Part shown: positions 1-8,453 of the stretch, piece by piece
Layout of the letters: each line of letters begins with the position of its first letter
How positions within the stretch are numbered: position 1 is the stretch's first letter
Source of the DNA: Marinobacter lipolyticus
GTDB lineage: Bacteria; Pseudomonadota; Gammaproteobacteria; Pseudomonadales; Oleiphilaceae
DNA: 64,000 nt
Reading direction: 5' to 3'
Assembly: GCF_018424605.1 (NCBI RefSeq)
Contig: NZ_QTKT01000001.1
Coordinates: 62,001 to 126,000 of the forward strand
Program-made: the position numbers and the translations under genes
The notes under the pieces: model-generated
Database searches by the model: none
Told to the model about the DNA's origin: nothing
What the model saw: only the letters and a program-made list of their open reading frames with translations

Positions 1-771
1 GTGGTCGCCGTGGATGACCGCCGCAAAGGCTTGCCCATGGAAGACCTGCTGGAATGCAAGATGGAAGGGGTGCGGATTGTCGATGGCGCCAGCTTCTACG
101 AACGGGAATCACGGAAAGTGGCACTGGAAATGGTGACCCGCGGTTGGCTGGTCTTTTCTGACGGCTTCAGCGTGTCGTCGGTTTCCGGGTATGGCAAGCG
201 ACTGCTGGATGTGCTCGCGGCCGGCACGCTGCTGCTGGTGGGGTTGCCGCTGATGGTTCTTACCGCCATTGCCATCAAGATCGAAGATGGCATCAAGGCA
301 CCGGTGTTCTATAGTCAGGAGCGGGTAGGTCTTAATGGCCGGATTTTCAGCGTGCACAAATTCCGCTCGATGATCACCGATGCGGAGAAGAACGGCGCGG
401 TCTGGGCCAGGCAGAATGATAGCCGGGTGACCAAGGTCGGTGAATTCATCCGCAAAGTGCGTATCGATGAGTTGCCCCAGATTTTCAATGTGCTTAACGG
501 CACGATGGCGTTCGTTGGTCCCCGCCCGGAAAGGCCGGTGTTTGTTGAACAGCTGACCGAAAAAATTCCCTTTTACAGTGAGCGGCATCGGGTGAAGCCC
601 GGTTTGACGGGGTGGGCTCAGCTTTGTTTCGCCTACGCCGACAACGAGGAAGATACGCGGGAAAAGCTTCGCTACGACCTTTACTACATCAAGAACCAGA
701 GTTTGTTGCTGGATTTATTGATTATAATTCAGACAGTAGAAGTGGTATTGTTCAAAAAAGGATCAAGGTAG
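1..771 (+). CDS. Sugar transferase initiating exopolysaccharide synthesis, XrtA/PEP-CTERM type (5' partial)
   Basis: Polyprenyl-phosphate sugar-1-phosphate transferase of the bacterial sugar transferase family; it would load the first sugar phosphate onto undecaprenyl phosphate at the inner membrane. The reading frame is open at base 1, so the 256 visible residues are the C-terminal part; XrtA-type members run to roughly 440 residues with N-terminal membrane spans and a nucleotide-binding-like domain. Seen here: a membrane segment at about 67-92, the conserved FYSQERVG and VHKFRSM motifs (100-122), the basic IRKVRIDELPQ stretch (about 150-160) and FVGPRPERP (about 172-180), followed by KPGLTGWAQ. 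It heads the assembly operon that continues into the export lipoprotein 58 bp downstream. The family is certain; the XrtA subtype rests on the neighbouring genes. Confidence 0.93.
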   Translation: MVAVDDRRKGLPMEDLLECKMEGVRIVDGASFYERESRKVALEMVTRGWLVFSDGFSVSSVSGYGKRLLDVLAAGTLLLVGLPLMVLTAIAIKIEDGIKAPVFYSQERVGLNGRIFSVHKFRSMITDAEKNGAVWARQNDSRVTKVGEFIRKVRIDELPQIFNVLNGTMAFVGPRPERPVFVEQLTEKIPFYSERHRVKPGLTGWAQLCFAYADNEEDTREKLRYDLYYIKNQSLLLDLLIIIQTVEVVLFKKGSR

Positions 772-793
772 TTCCGGGTTGCTGTACCGGAAC
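771..793 (+). other. Intergenic inverted repeat (7-bp stem) between sugar transferase and export lipoprotein
   Basis: GTTCCGG at 771-777 pairs perfectly with CCGGAAC at 787-793 across a 9-base loop. No T-run follows, so it is not a convincing terminator. It overlaps the last base of the sugar transferase stop codon and could act as an mRNA processing or stability hairpin between the first two genes. Function is not shown. Confidence 0.3.
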
Positions 794-829
794 ATGGAAT
801 AAAGCAAGGACATGTAGAGAGGATTCACA

Positions 830-1471
830 ATGTCACGGAAGTACACCCTCCCAGGGATCACTCTGTTGTTTGCCTCGGTCACGTTTTTTACGGGCTGTGC
901 CGGGGGCCCTTCATCAGAAGACGATATCCGCCGCGCGCTGAGCGTGAACACCTCCACCAGTGTCGATCAGTATGTCCTCGGCGCAACCGACGTGGTCAAA
1001 GTGTCGGTCTGGAGGAACGAGGACCTGAGTGTCAGCGTCCCGGTGCGTCCAGACGGCAAAATCTCCGTTCCCCTGGTGGGCGATGTGCAGGCGAGTGGCC
1101 GGACTCCCACGGGGTTGGCTGACGAGATTGAGGAGCGCCTTTCAGAATACATCCGCCAGCCACAGGTCAGCATTGTTGTCACCTCCATGGGGAGCCACGA
1201 ATACAATGACCGGGTTCGCGTTACCGGCGCGGTTCAACAGCCGGTCTCGGTTCCTCACCGGGCGGGCATGACGGTGCTCGACGTGGTTCTGGGTGCCGGT
1301 GGCGCCACTCCCTTCGCAGCCCTTAATAAAGCCATGCTGTATCGGAAGGTCGATGGCGAAGTGGTGGCCATACCGGTGCGTCTGGAGGACATTCTCAATG
1401 ACGGCGATGTACGGACCAACTACGCGATCCGTCCGGGGGACATTCTGAGCGTTCCGGAGCGAAGCTTCTGA
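830..1471 (+). CDS. Polysaccharide export lipoprotein (Wza/XrtA-associated OPX family)
   Basis: Outer-membrane polysaccharide export protein that would form the exit channel for the exopolysaccharide. The 213-residue product starts with a lipoprotein signal peptide ending in the lipobox FTGC (Cys23). A poly_export domain follows (about 48-125, with DVVKVSVWRNEDLS and the PDGKISVPLVGDV signature) and then an SLBB-type domain (about 128-190, with VTGAVQQPVSVPHRAGMTVLD). The short length without large extra SLBB repeats matches the form seen in PEP-CTERM loci. The start is an ATG at 830 with GAGAGGA upstream. It lies between the initiating transferase and the chain-length determinant, the usual order. 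Confidence 0.93.
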   Translation: MSRKYTLPGITLLFASVTFFTGCAGGPSSEDDIRRALSVNTSTSVDQYVLGATDVVKVSVWRNEDLSVSVPVRPDGKISVPLVGDVQASGRTPTGLADEIEERLSEYIRQPQVSIVVTSMGSHEYNDRVRVTGAVQQPVSVPHRAGMTVLDVVLGAGGATPFAALNKAMLYRKVDGEVVAIPVRLEDILNDGDVRTNYAIRPGDILSVPERSF

Positions 1472-1518
1472 TCCTTCGAAAACCGATTACTACTGGCAAA
1501 CTTTAGTGGGAGAGCGCT

Positions 1519-3048
1519 ATGGCACTGCCCTTATCAGACCTGCCTACTGAGATTCTCAGGGAAGTCCGCGCAAGAAAATGGCTTGCGCTTGCACTGTTCG
1601 TCGTTGTCAGTTTTGGCGTTCTTCTTGCCGGGTTTATCTGGCCCTATAAATACCAGTCGGAAACGGTGATTTTCATTGATGACCGGAACATCATCCGGCC
1701 GCTGATGGAAGGCAGTGCCGTGACCACGGAAATCAACAAACGAGCCTCCTCAGCGACGGAACTGCTCTGGAGCCGTGGAGTGATGGAGAAGATTGCCAAA
1801 GACCCTGACATTTTCGGGAGCAACGCCCCGAACGTTGATGATGAGAGGCTCGATGCCCGAATAGGCTATCTGCGAACCAATATGGTGGTCACACCCCGAG
1901 GTGAAAATTACTTCGCGATCGGATTTCGATCGGAGTCGCCTCGCCAGGCTTTCCAGGTGGCGCAGCGGATGGGACAGCTCTTTATCTCCGAGAGCAACGA
2001 GCGCAAACGTAAAGAAAGCCGAAACGCGTATGAATTCATCAACAATCAGGTCAAGAGCTACGAACAACAGCTGGCGGAAGTCGAAGAGCGTCTGAAGGAA
2101 TTCCTGTCGGTAAACGTGGATGGCACCGAATCTGAAGCCAACAGTCGCCTGGCGAATCTGAGAAGCCAACTCGAACTGGCACAGCTGGAGCGCTCGGAGC
2201 TGGAAACCCGCGCACGCTCTCTCGAAGCTGAGCTGGACCGGGTGAGTCCGACGCTGGTTCAGGGCAGGACCGCGGATACCTACCAGACCCGGATTTCATC
2301 CCTTGAGGCTCAGCTGGACAACCTGCGCCTGCGTTATCACGACACCTACCCGGACATTGTCAGTCTGCGGGAGCAGATCCAGGAACTGCGCCGGCAGCGC
2401 GAGCGGGCCCTGGCCAATCCACAGGAGCAGCCGGCAACGCTGACCAGCGACGAAATTTCGAACCCGGTCTACCAGGAGCTCCAGGCCGAGCTGTCCAGGA
2501 CCCGGGCAAACATGCAAACCGTGGATACACGGATCGAATCGTTCAAGAAACTGCTGGCCGACCATAACAACCGCATGGAGCGGATTCAGGAAAATAAGGC
2601 GCAGTATTCGGATCTGACCCGTGACATGGAGGTAAACAAGCAGATTTACGATGATTTGCTGAAGCGCCGCGAGCGGGCGCGTGTTTCCATGCACCTGGAC
2701 GTGGAAGGGCAGGGCCTGAACTACCGGATTAACGAGAACGCCCAGTATCCGAACAGTGCCTCCGGACCGAAATTCGCCACCTTTGCCGTCGCCGGACTGT
2801 TTCTGGGACTGCTGGCGCCTTTCGGGCTGGTGGCGGGACTGCTGCAGATCGATCCGCGGATACGAGTTCGTGAGCAGCTCGAAGACGAGTTTGATTTCCC
2901 GGTGCTGGTCCAGTTGCCTCACGTAAAGACACCGTTCGAGGTGCGGCGGGATAAAAAAGTAACGTTCCTGGTGGGTGTGTGCGCAATCGTCGCGGTTGTT
3001 GTGTATCTGTCACTGGCCGGGGCCGCGTTGATGGGGGTTATCGGATGA
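1519..3048 (+). CDS. XrtA-type polysaccharide chain-length determinant (Wzz/PCP family)
   Basis: Inner-membrane polysaccharide co-polymerase that sets chain length and couples synthesis to export. The 509 residues show a Wzz N-terminal region with a membrane span at about 19-40, a long periplasmic coiled coil rich in Glu, Arg and Leu (about 165-400), a second span at about 425-445 and a third hydrophobic segment at the C-terminus (about 483-508). The fused kinase domain of classical Wzc is absent; the kinase-like partner is the next gene, whose ATG overlaps this stop codon (ATGA at 3045-3048). GGGAGAG precedes the ATG at 1519. This architecture is that of the PEP-CTERM-associated chain-length family. 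Confidence 0.93.
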   Translation: MALPLSDLPTEILREVRARKWLALALFVVVSFGVLLAGFIWPYKYQSETVIFIDDRNIIRPLMEGSAVTTEINKRASSATELLWSRGVMEKIAKDPDIFGSNAPNVDDERLDARIGYLRTNMVVTPRGENYFAIGFRSESPRQAFQVAQRMGQLFISESNERKRKESRNAYEFINNQVKSYEQQLAEVEERLKEFLSVNVDGTESEANSRLANLRSQLELAQLERSELETRARSLEAELDRVSPTLVQGRTADTYQTRISSLEAQLDNLRLRYHDTYPDIVSLREQIQELRRQRERALANPQEQPATLTSDEISNPVYQELQAELSRTRANMQTVDTRIESFKKLLADHNNRMERIQENKAQYSDLTRDMEVNKQIYDDLLKRRERARVSMHLDVEGQGLNYRINENAQYPNSASGPKFATFAVAGLFLGLLAPFGLVAGLLQIDPRIRVREQLEDEFDFPVLVQLPHVKTPFEVRRDKKVTFLVGVCAIVAVVVYLSLAGAALMGVIG

Positions 3049-3944
3049 CCAATCAAAAAAACGATATTGATGCGTCTGCCGAGGACGTGCAGGATCAGTT
3101 GAGCACCCGCAGTGATGAATTGAGTCAATCAGACGACAGCTATTGGCTCAAGAAGAAGAATGAACTGAATGCTGACGGTGTCCCTTACTCGGAATGGGAC
3201 GATTCGCGCATGCTTGTCCCCAGCTCACTGGAGCTCGGGCCGGGTGCTGTCGACCGGTATGTGATCAGCAAGCAGATTGTGCGGATGCAGGAACCGCGGC
3301 GATTAACGCCGGAGGATATGGACGAACGGAGAATCATTTATCCGGAATCCTCCAATCGGCCGATGGTGAACCGTTTTCGCGATTTGCGCACCAAACTGCT
3401 CGAGAAATCCGGCGGCAACAACTTCACTATGGTGGTCAGTGGCGCTTCCGCCGGTGCCGGATGCTCGTTCGTGGCCTTGAATCTGGCCGCCGCATTTGCG
3501 TTTGATCAGGCGAAAACGGCGCTCGTGATCGACTGTAATCTGCGGGAACCCTCGCTGCACACCACGCTCGATATCATGCCGGAAACCGGTTTGACAGATT
3601 TTCTCGACGAACCGGATTACGATATTTCACGGATTATCTACCCAACGGGTATTCCGCGGTTGCGTTTGATCCCCTCCGGGAGCCGGCGGGAAATACCCGG
3701 CGAATTTTTTACCTCGTTCCGCATGAAGCAGTTTCTTCAGGCGGTCAGGCGCCGTTATCCGGACCGTTTCATTATTCTGGACACGGCACCGATCTCAGAA
3801 TCGCCCGATGCGAGAATTCTTTCAGAGCTGTGTGACTACGCTATGCTCGTTGTCCCCCATGGTCGTGTGTCGGCCGGGTTGGCCGACCAGGCCGCGATGG
3901 CCTTCCATTCTGAAAAGTTTGTTGGAGCAGTAATCAATGGCTAA
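3045..3944 (+). CDS. Tyrosine-autokinase-like ATPase of the exopolysaccharide locus, with degenerate Walker A
   Basis: Homologue of the CpsD/CapB-type BY-kinases that pair with chain-length determinants. The start chosen is ATG 3045, overlapping the upstream stop in ATGA, rather than the earlier in-frame codon at 2979 that lies inside the previous gene. The 299-residue product has a variable N-terminus, then a MinD/ParA-like fold: a phosphate loop at about 132-141 reading GASAGAGCS, a Walker A'-like LVIDCNLREPS (about 163-173), and a Walker B-like IILDTAP (about 243-249). The invariant lysine of the Walker A (GKS/T) is Cys140 here, and no tyrosine-rich C-terminal tail is seen. ATP hydrolysis and kinase activity are therefore doubtful; it may be a structural pseudokinase. 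The downstream gene overlaps it by 8 bp. Confidence 0.85.
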   Translation: MTNQKNDIDASAEDVQDQLSTRSDELSQSDDSYWLKKKNELNADGVPYSEWDDSRMLVPSSLELGPGAVDRYVISKQIVRMQEPRRLTPEDMDERRIIYPESSNRPMVNRFRDLRTKLLEKSGGNNFTMVVSGASAGAGCSFVALNLAAAFAFDQAKTALVIDCNLREPSLHTTLDIMPETGLTDFLDEPDYDISRIIYPTGIPRLRLIPSGSRREIPGEFFTSFRMKQFLQAVRRRYPDRFIILDTAPISESPDARILSELCDYAMLVVPHGRVSAGLADQAAMAFHSEKFVGAVING

Positions 3945-5223
3945 AGATACGGGATCACGGAGGATCCGTTCGTTGTGTGCGTGCATGATAGCAACGGCAG
4001 TGTCCATTTCCTTCAACGCGATAGCGGAACCGATACGCTTTTCCACCGGATTCGATTCAACGCTGAGTGATAACGCGGGGCAGAGTTCAACGAATGAACA
4101 GACCGATCTGGAGTCACAGATAACCCTGGGGGTTGATCACACGACCGATCCCGGTCGCTGTAATTCCGATTTGGGTGCCAGAGTCGCATACTCTTATTGG
4201 CTGGAAGAGACATTCGATCCGGAAACCTATGCCAGTGCCGATTTTTTTGGCGATTGCGCCATTGGCGGCGGCCTCGTCTGGCAGGCATCGGATTATCTGC
4301 GCGATGTCACTCAGGACAGTCGTGCCAATGAAACGCCAACCAACAAAACCCGAAAGAACATCTTCCGCACCGGCCCGGTATGGACGATCCGACTGGGGGC
4401 AGTGAACCAGTTGGTGTTGGCGGCAGAGTACGAGAACACGGAATTCAGTGAACCGGAAGACGAGGATTCTGAGCGCTACATCGGGACGGCCGGCTGGGAT
4501 CATTTTTTCAGTCCGTCGTTTACCGCAGGGCTCAGGGCATCGGCGGACCGGGTAGAGCTCGATACCGATGAGGAAATTGATCGTGAAAGCGGAGTGGTCA
4601 CGTTCAGTAAGGCATGGCCCGCAACCCGGGTGAGTGGGTCCGCCGGCTTCAGTCGGATTGAAACTTCTCTGATCACGGGGTCCCAGGAAGCGGACGGTTT
4701 CGTCGGTAATCTGGACCTTGAGCGGGATATCAATCCGACCACTCAGCTGATTATCGAAGCGAGCCAGGAGCTGACGGATCAGACGTCAGACTTTGATGTT
4801 CGTTTCGGCGAGTTCGTGTTCAACCTGGAGCAGACCAGCGCTGTGGAGGTGTCAGCGGTGCGCGCAGGTGTGTCGACCGAGTTCACCAGAGGGTCAACGC
4901 TGGGCTTCAATGTGTTTGCTAACAGGTCGGATTACATCGATGTGGATCTTGAGGAAGAGCGGACCGGTGTGGACCTGAATTACCGACGTCCGGTCACCCC
5001 GCAAATGACCGCAACACTTCTGACTGCCTACGAGTACCTGAATTATGCTGATGAAGACACGGCGGATGTGCTGTTCAGGATCAATGCGGGCATCGATTTC
5101 CAGCTCAACAGGGCGATGTCGTTCTTTGGCAGAGTCGGCCACGAGAGAAGAGACAGCGAAGTGGACTTCAGGGAATTCGACGAAAACTGGGTGTCAATCG
5201 GGGTGAATTATCAGTTCCGCTAG
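3937..5223 (+). CDS. Outer-membrane beta-barrel protein, PEP-CTERM-system associated
   Basis: A 428-residue protein with a Sec signal peptide (basic start, hydrophobic CACMIATAVSISFNAIA, likely cleavage near residue 30). The mature region is rich in alternating aromatic/polar strands typical of a transmembrane barrel, ending in an aromatic-terminated strand (NYQFR). It corresponds in position and style to the uncharacterised PEP-CTERM-associated outer-membrane family (TIGR03016, from memory). A likely role is polysaccharide passage or anchoring at the outer membrane, possibly replacing a classical outer-membrane secretion protein. Translationally coupled: its ATG lies 8 bp inside the kinase-like gene. 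Confidence 0.85.
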   Translation: MAKDTGSRRIRSLCACMIATAVSISFNAIAEPIRFSTGFDSTLSDNAGQSSTNEQTDLESQITLGVDHTTDPGRCNSDLGARVAYSYWLEETFDPETYASADFFGDCAIGGGLVWQASDYLRDVTQDSRANETPTNKTRKNIFRTGPVWTIRLGAVNQLVLAAEYENTEFSEPEDEDSERYIGTAGWDHFFSPSFTAGLRASADRVELDTDEEIDRESGVVTFSKAWPATRVSGSAGFSRIETSLITGSQEADGFVGNLDLERDINPTTQLIIEASQELTDQTSDFDVRFGEFVFNLEQTSAVEVSAVRAGVSTEFTRGSTLGFNVFANRSDYIDVDLEEERTGVDLNYRRPVTPQMTATLLTAYEYLNYADEDTADVLFRINAGIDFQLNRAMSFFGRVGHERRDSEVDFREFDENWVSIGVNYQFR

Positions 5224-5264
5224 ACCTGACAGTCCAACGTGTTCGTCAGCCAGGGAAGAGAGTG

Positions 5265-6134
5265 ATGAAGAGTACTATCCGGAATGCACTGACCATTGAT
5301 GTAGAGGATTACTTCCAGGTCGCGGCGTTGGCTGAGGCAGTAGACCGTGATGACTGGTCTTCGATGGAATATCGGGTGGAAGCCAACACCGACCGGCTTC
5401 TGGCCCTGTTTGAGGAACACGATACGAGAGCCACCTTTTTTACCCTCGGATGGGTTGCAGAGCGATCACCGGCACTGATCCGCCGTATTCGCGATGCCGG
5501 TCACGAAATCGCCAGCCATGGCTACAGCCATCAGTTGATCTACACCCAGACACCGGCGGTTTTTCAGGAGGAAACCCGGAAATCAAAAACGATTCTTGAG
5601 GACATCACCGGGCAGCCGGTCACCGGTTATCGGGCGGCGAGCTACTCGATTACCTCAAAGTCACGGTGGGCCCTGGATATTCTTTGCGAGGAAGGCTTCA
5701 CCTGGGATTCGTCGATTTTTCCGGTCCATCACGATCGCTACGGCATGCCAGGCACACCCCATGAGCCGTACCTGCTGAAGGCGCCCAATGGCGGCACCCT
5801 GACCGAATTTCCCTTGTCGACGTGCCCGATCGGCCAGTATCGCCTGCCCATCGCTGGCGGGGGCTACTTCAGGCTGTTCCCCTATGGGGTGAGCCGTTGG
5901 GGGCTTGGCAGAATCAACCGGGCGGGACAGCCATTCATCTTTTACCTTCACCCTTGGGAAATAGATACGGGGCAGCCCCGTCTGAAGGTGAAAGCGTTCT
6001 CGCGTTTTCGCCATTACAACAATCTCGACAAGTGCATGGGCCGTCTTGAGAGATTGCTGGGCGATTTCCGTTTCGGGTCGGTATCCGATGTTTTAACAGG
6101 CATGTCGTTGCCATCCGAGGCGGTGGCTGTGTAG
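5265..6134 (+). CDS. Polysaccharide deacetylase, XrtA/PEP-CTERM type (NodB homology)
   Basis: Metal-dependent carbohydrate esterase family 4 enzyme that would remove N- or O-acetyl groups from the exopolysaccharide. Catalytic motifs are visible: TIDVEDYF near the N-terminus (Asp12, Glu14, Asp15) and the metal-binding SHGYSH at about 83-88; FYLHPWE at about 225-231 supplies the later histidine motif. No signal peptide is seen, which is usual for this subfamily. AGGGAAG at 5252-5258 favours ATG 5265 over GTG 5262. It lies 41 bp after the barrel gene and 21 bp before the FemAB-type gene, matching the conserved gene order of XrtA loci. Confidence 0.92.
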   Translation: MKSTIRNALTIDVEDYFQVAALAEAVDRDDWSSMEYRVEANTDRLLALFEEHDTRATFFTLGWVAERSPALIRRIRDAGHEIASHGYSHQLIYTQTPAVFQEETRKSKTILEDITGQPVTGYRAASYSITSKSRWALDILCEEGFTWDSSIFPVHHDRYGMPGTPHEPYLLKAPNGGTLTEFPLSTCPIGQYRLPIAGGGYFRLFPYGVSRWGLGRINRAGQPFIFYLHPWEIDTGQPRLKVKAFSRFRHYNNLDKCMGRLERLLGDFRFGSVSDVLTGMSLPSEAVAV

Positions 6135-6155
6135 AAGTCGGCAAGGGACTGTTTC

Positions 6156-7469
6156 ATGGGAATGGATGTACCAGCAGCCAATCAGCGCGATGCGTCGTCA
6201 CGGCTAGAGGAACTGAAGGCCGAGAAGGGCCGGCTTGGTCGGGATGTGGCCGAAGCCAGAAAAGCGGGGGGCGACCCTGACGCGCTCATCCGTGAGCTGC
6301 AGCAGGTTTCGGCAGCGCTCAAGAAACTGCAGAAAGAGCTAAAGAAGCAACGCAACAATGCCACCGCAGAAACCCGATGGACGCCACCGACCATTAGCTT
6401 ACCTTCCGCGATCAAAGGCGATGCGGTAAGCGGGCCGGTAACCGTGCGCCCATGCTCTTCCCAGACAGTGGCGCAGGCGGATGCTTATGTGGCCGCCCAT
6501 CCGGGTGGGTCGATCTGGCACCGGCCAAAAGTTGCAGACTTTGTTCGCGAGACATATGGGCACCGTACCGTGTATTTCTGCGCATTCGACGTGACTGAGC
6601 GCGTGGTTGGGGTGCTGCCGGTTGTGCAACTGAACAGTCGGCTTTTTGGCAACTACCTGGTTTCGGTGCCTTACTTCAACTACGGCGGCGCCCTGGCAGA
6701 CAGCCCGGAGGTGGCGGAAGATCTCGTCAAGGCGGCCTCGCGCTGGCAGCGCGAACTGATGGCCGGGCATCTGGAACTGCGCTTCAGCCGGGACACCGGG
6801 GCAGGGCGTCCACAGCGAACGGACAAAGTCACCTTCTGGCTGCCATTGCCCGACACCCAGGAGACTCTCTGGCAAAGCTTTCAACCCAAACTACGCGCCC
6901 AGATCCGTCGGGGGGAGCGGGAACTGACCGATTTCTCCGTGGGTGGCGTGGAACTTCTCGACGAGTTTTACCGTGTGTTTTCCATCAACATGCGTGACCT
7001 TGGCACGCCGGTTTACGGCAAGGTCTTTTTCCGCAACCTGTTAGAGACGTTGGTTGACCAGGCCTGGCTGGTTGTCGCCCGGGTCAACGGACAGGCAGTG
7101 GGGTGCGCCTTTCTGACCGTCCACGGCGGGCGGATGGAGATTCCCTGGGCATCCACGTTGCGTTCCCACAGCCACACAGCGGTCAACATGGCCATGTACT
7201 GGCGCATTCTCCGGTTTGCCATTGAAAAAGGCTGTGCGGTTTTCGATTTCGGTCGCTGCAGTGAAACGGCCGGCACCTACCGGTTCAAGCAACAGTGGGG
7301 TGCCCAACCGTTACGGCTGCACTGGGATTATGTGTTGCCGGAGGGCGCAGAATTACCGGCGCTCAATCCGGATAACCCCAAATTCCGGCTGTTGATCGCT
7401 GTCTGGCAGCGCCTGCCCGTCCCCATTGCCAACCTTCTCGGCCCTCATATCATCAAGGTTCTGCCGTAA
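6156..7469 (+). CDS. FemAB-like acyltransferase, XrtA/PEP-CTERM associated
   Basis: GNAT-fold protein of the FemAB family. The first ~65 residues form a charged heptad-rich coiled coil (Leu/Lys/Glu-rich, about 13-65), unusual for GNATs and possibly a dimer or complex interface. The tandem-GNAT region follows (about 95-435) with the conserved FDFGRCSETAGTYRFKQQW segment near 362-380, a hallmark of this family. FemX/FemA relatives add amino acids to peptidoglycan from aminoacyl-tRNA. In XrtA loci the substrate is unknown, and amino-acid or acyl addition to a sugar is an inference. The stop overlaps the start of the next acetyltransferase by one base (TAATG). Confidence 0.88.
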   Translation: MGMDVPAANQRDASSRLEELKAEKGRLGRDVAEARKAGGDPDALIRELQQVSAALKKLQKELKKQRNNATAETRWTPPTISLPSAIKGDAVSGPVTVRPCSSQTVAQADAYVAAHPGGSIWHRPKVADFVRETYGHRTVYFCAFDVTERVVGVLPVVQLNSRLFGNYLVSVPYFNYGGALADSPEVAEDLVKAASRWQRELMAGHLELRFSRDTGAGRPQRTDKVTFWLPLPDTQETLWQSFQPKLRAQIRRGERELTDFSVGGVELLDEFYRVFSINMRDLGTPVYGKVFFRNLLETLVDQAWLVVARVNGQAVGCAFLTVHGGRMEIPWASTLRSHSHTAVNMAMYWRILRFAIEKGCAVFDFGRCSETAGTYRFKQQWGAQPLRLHWDYVLPEGAELPALNPDNPKFRLLIAVWQRLPVPIANLLGPHIIKVLP

Positions 7470-8446
7470 TGAGTCTGTTTCAGTCCCACGCCTGGCAAAG
7501 TGCCTGGTGGGAAACCTGGGGCGGTGAGCCGGGTTTCCGGCTGGTGCGACGATGGCATGGCGGTACCTCTGGCCTGTATGAATCGCGCTACCGGTTGAAA
7601 GGGATTCTGCCGGTCCGGTCGCTGCAATTTGTCGGCACCAGTTACCGAAAACTTCGCACGCCAAGAACCGAATACAATCGCTTCTGTCCGCAGGGTCAGA
7701 CCGGAAAGGAGCTGATCGCGGCGATGGTTCGGGTGCTGGAACGTCAGCCCTGGACCGAAGTGGTTTTCAATGACCTGCTCAGCGGCTCGGAAGAGCTCTC
7801 GGCCCTGGTGACCATCGCCGCGACCCATAAATGGGCATTTCGCATCCATGCCGCTGATGAGGGATACGCGGTGGCCACCGACGGTTACTTCCGGGACTAT
7901 CTCGCTGCCCTGGGTCCCAACAGCCGGTTGCGACTATACAACCGCCGAAAGCTTCTTGAGGCCCAGGGTGAAGTGCGTCTGGACAATGCCTGGCCAGCCC
8001 GGCCGCAAGAGTTTTTCGAGGCGCTCAACCGGTTCCACCGTAGCCGATGGCACAAAGACTGTGTCACGGAGCGAAGTCTGGGCTTTCACCTGAAGTTCCT
8101 GGCCAGAATCGTGGAGGAAGGTGGCAGGCCGCAGCTTTCGTTGCTGACCTGTGACGGAGACATCGTGTCGGTGCTTTACAACGTCTGGTATGACGGCGTG
8201 GTTTACAACATCCAGGCGGGTTTTCAAGAGGCTTTTCACAAGAAGCTGTCGCTTGGGTCGCTGCATCTGGGGTACGCCATCGAAGACGCCTTCGAGCACC
8301 CGGAAACCAGACGATTCGATTTTCTTGCCGGCGAGGGAAAGAATGAGGATTACAAATCCCGTTTTGCGAATGAAAACTATCAGTTTATTTCAGTCATGCT
8401 GGTGAAAAGCCTGATGTTCCGGGCACTCTACTGGATGAGAGGGTAA
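7469..8446 (+). CDS. GNAT-family acyltransferase (Acetyltransf_6/CelD-like)
   Basis: A 325-residue protein of the CelD/FemAB-like GNAT group often found beside polysaccharide genes. The central and C-terminal regions carry the typical FEALNRFHRSRW (about 183-194), the central beta strand with SVLYNVWYDGVVYNIQAGF (about 234-252) and a FDFLAGEGKNEDYKSRFA segment (about 288-305). It is translationally coupled to the preceding FemAB-type gene by a one-base overlap. The two probably act as a pair in decorating a precursor. Substrate is unknown. Confidence 0.85.
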   Translation: MSLFQSHAWQSAWWETWGGEPGFRLVRRWHGGTSGLYESRYRLKGILPVRSLQFVGTSYRKLRTPRTEYNRFCPQGQTGKELIAAMVRVLERQPWTEVVFNDLLSGSEELSALVTIAATHKWAFRIHAADEGYAVATDGYFRDYLAALGPNSRLRLYNRRKLLEAQGEVRLDNAWPARPQEFFEALNRFHRSRWHKDCVTERSLGFHLKFLARIVEEGGRPQLSLLTCDGDIVSVLYNVWYDGVVYNIQAGFQEAFHKKLSLGSLHLGYAIEDAFEHPETRRFDFLAGEGKNEDYKSRFANENYQFISVMLVKSLMFRALYWMRG

Positions 8447-8453
8447 ACCGGGT

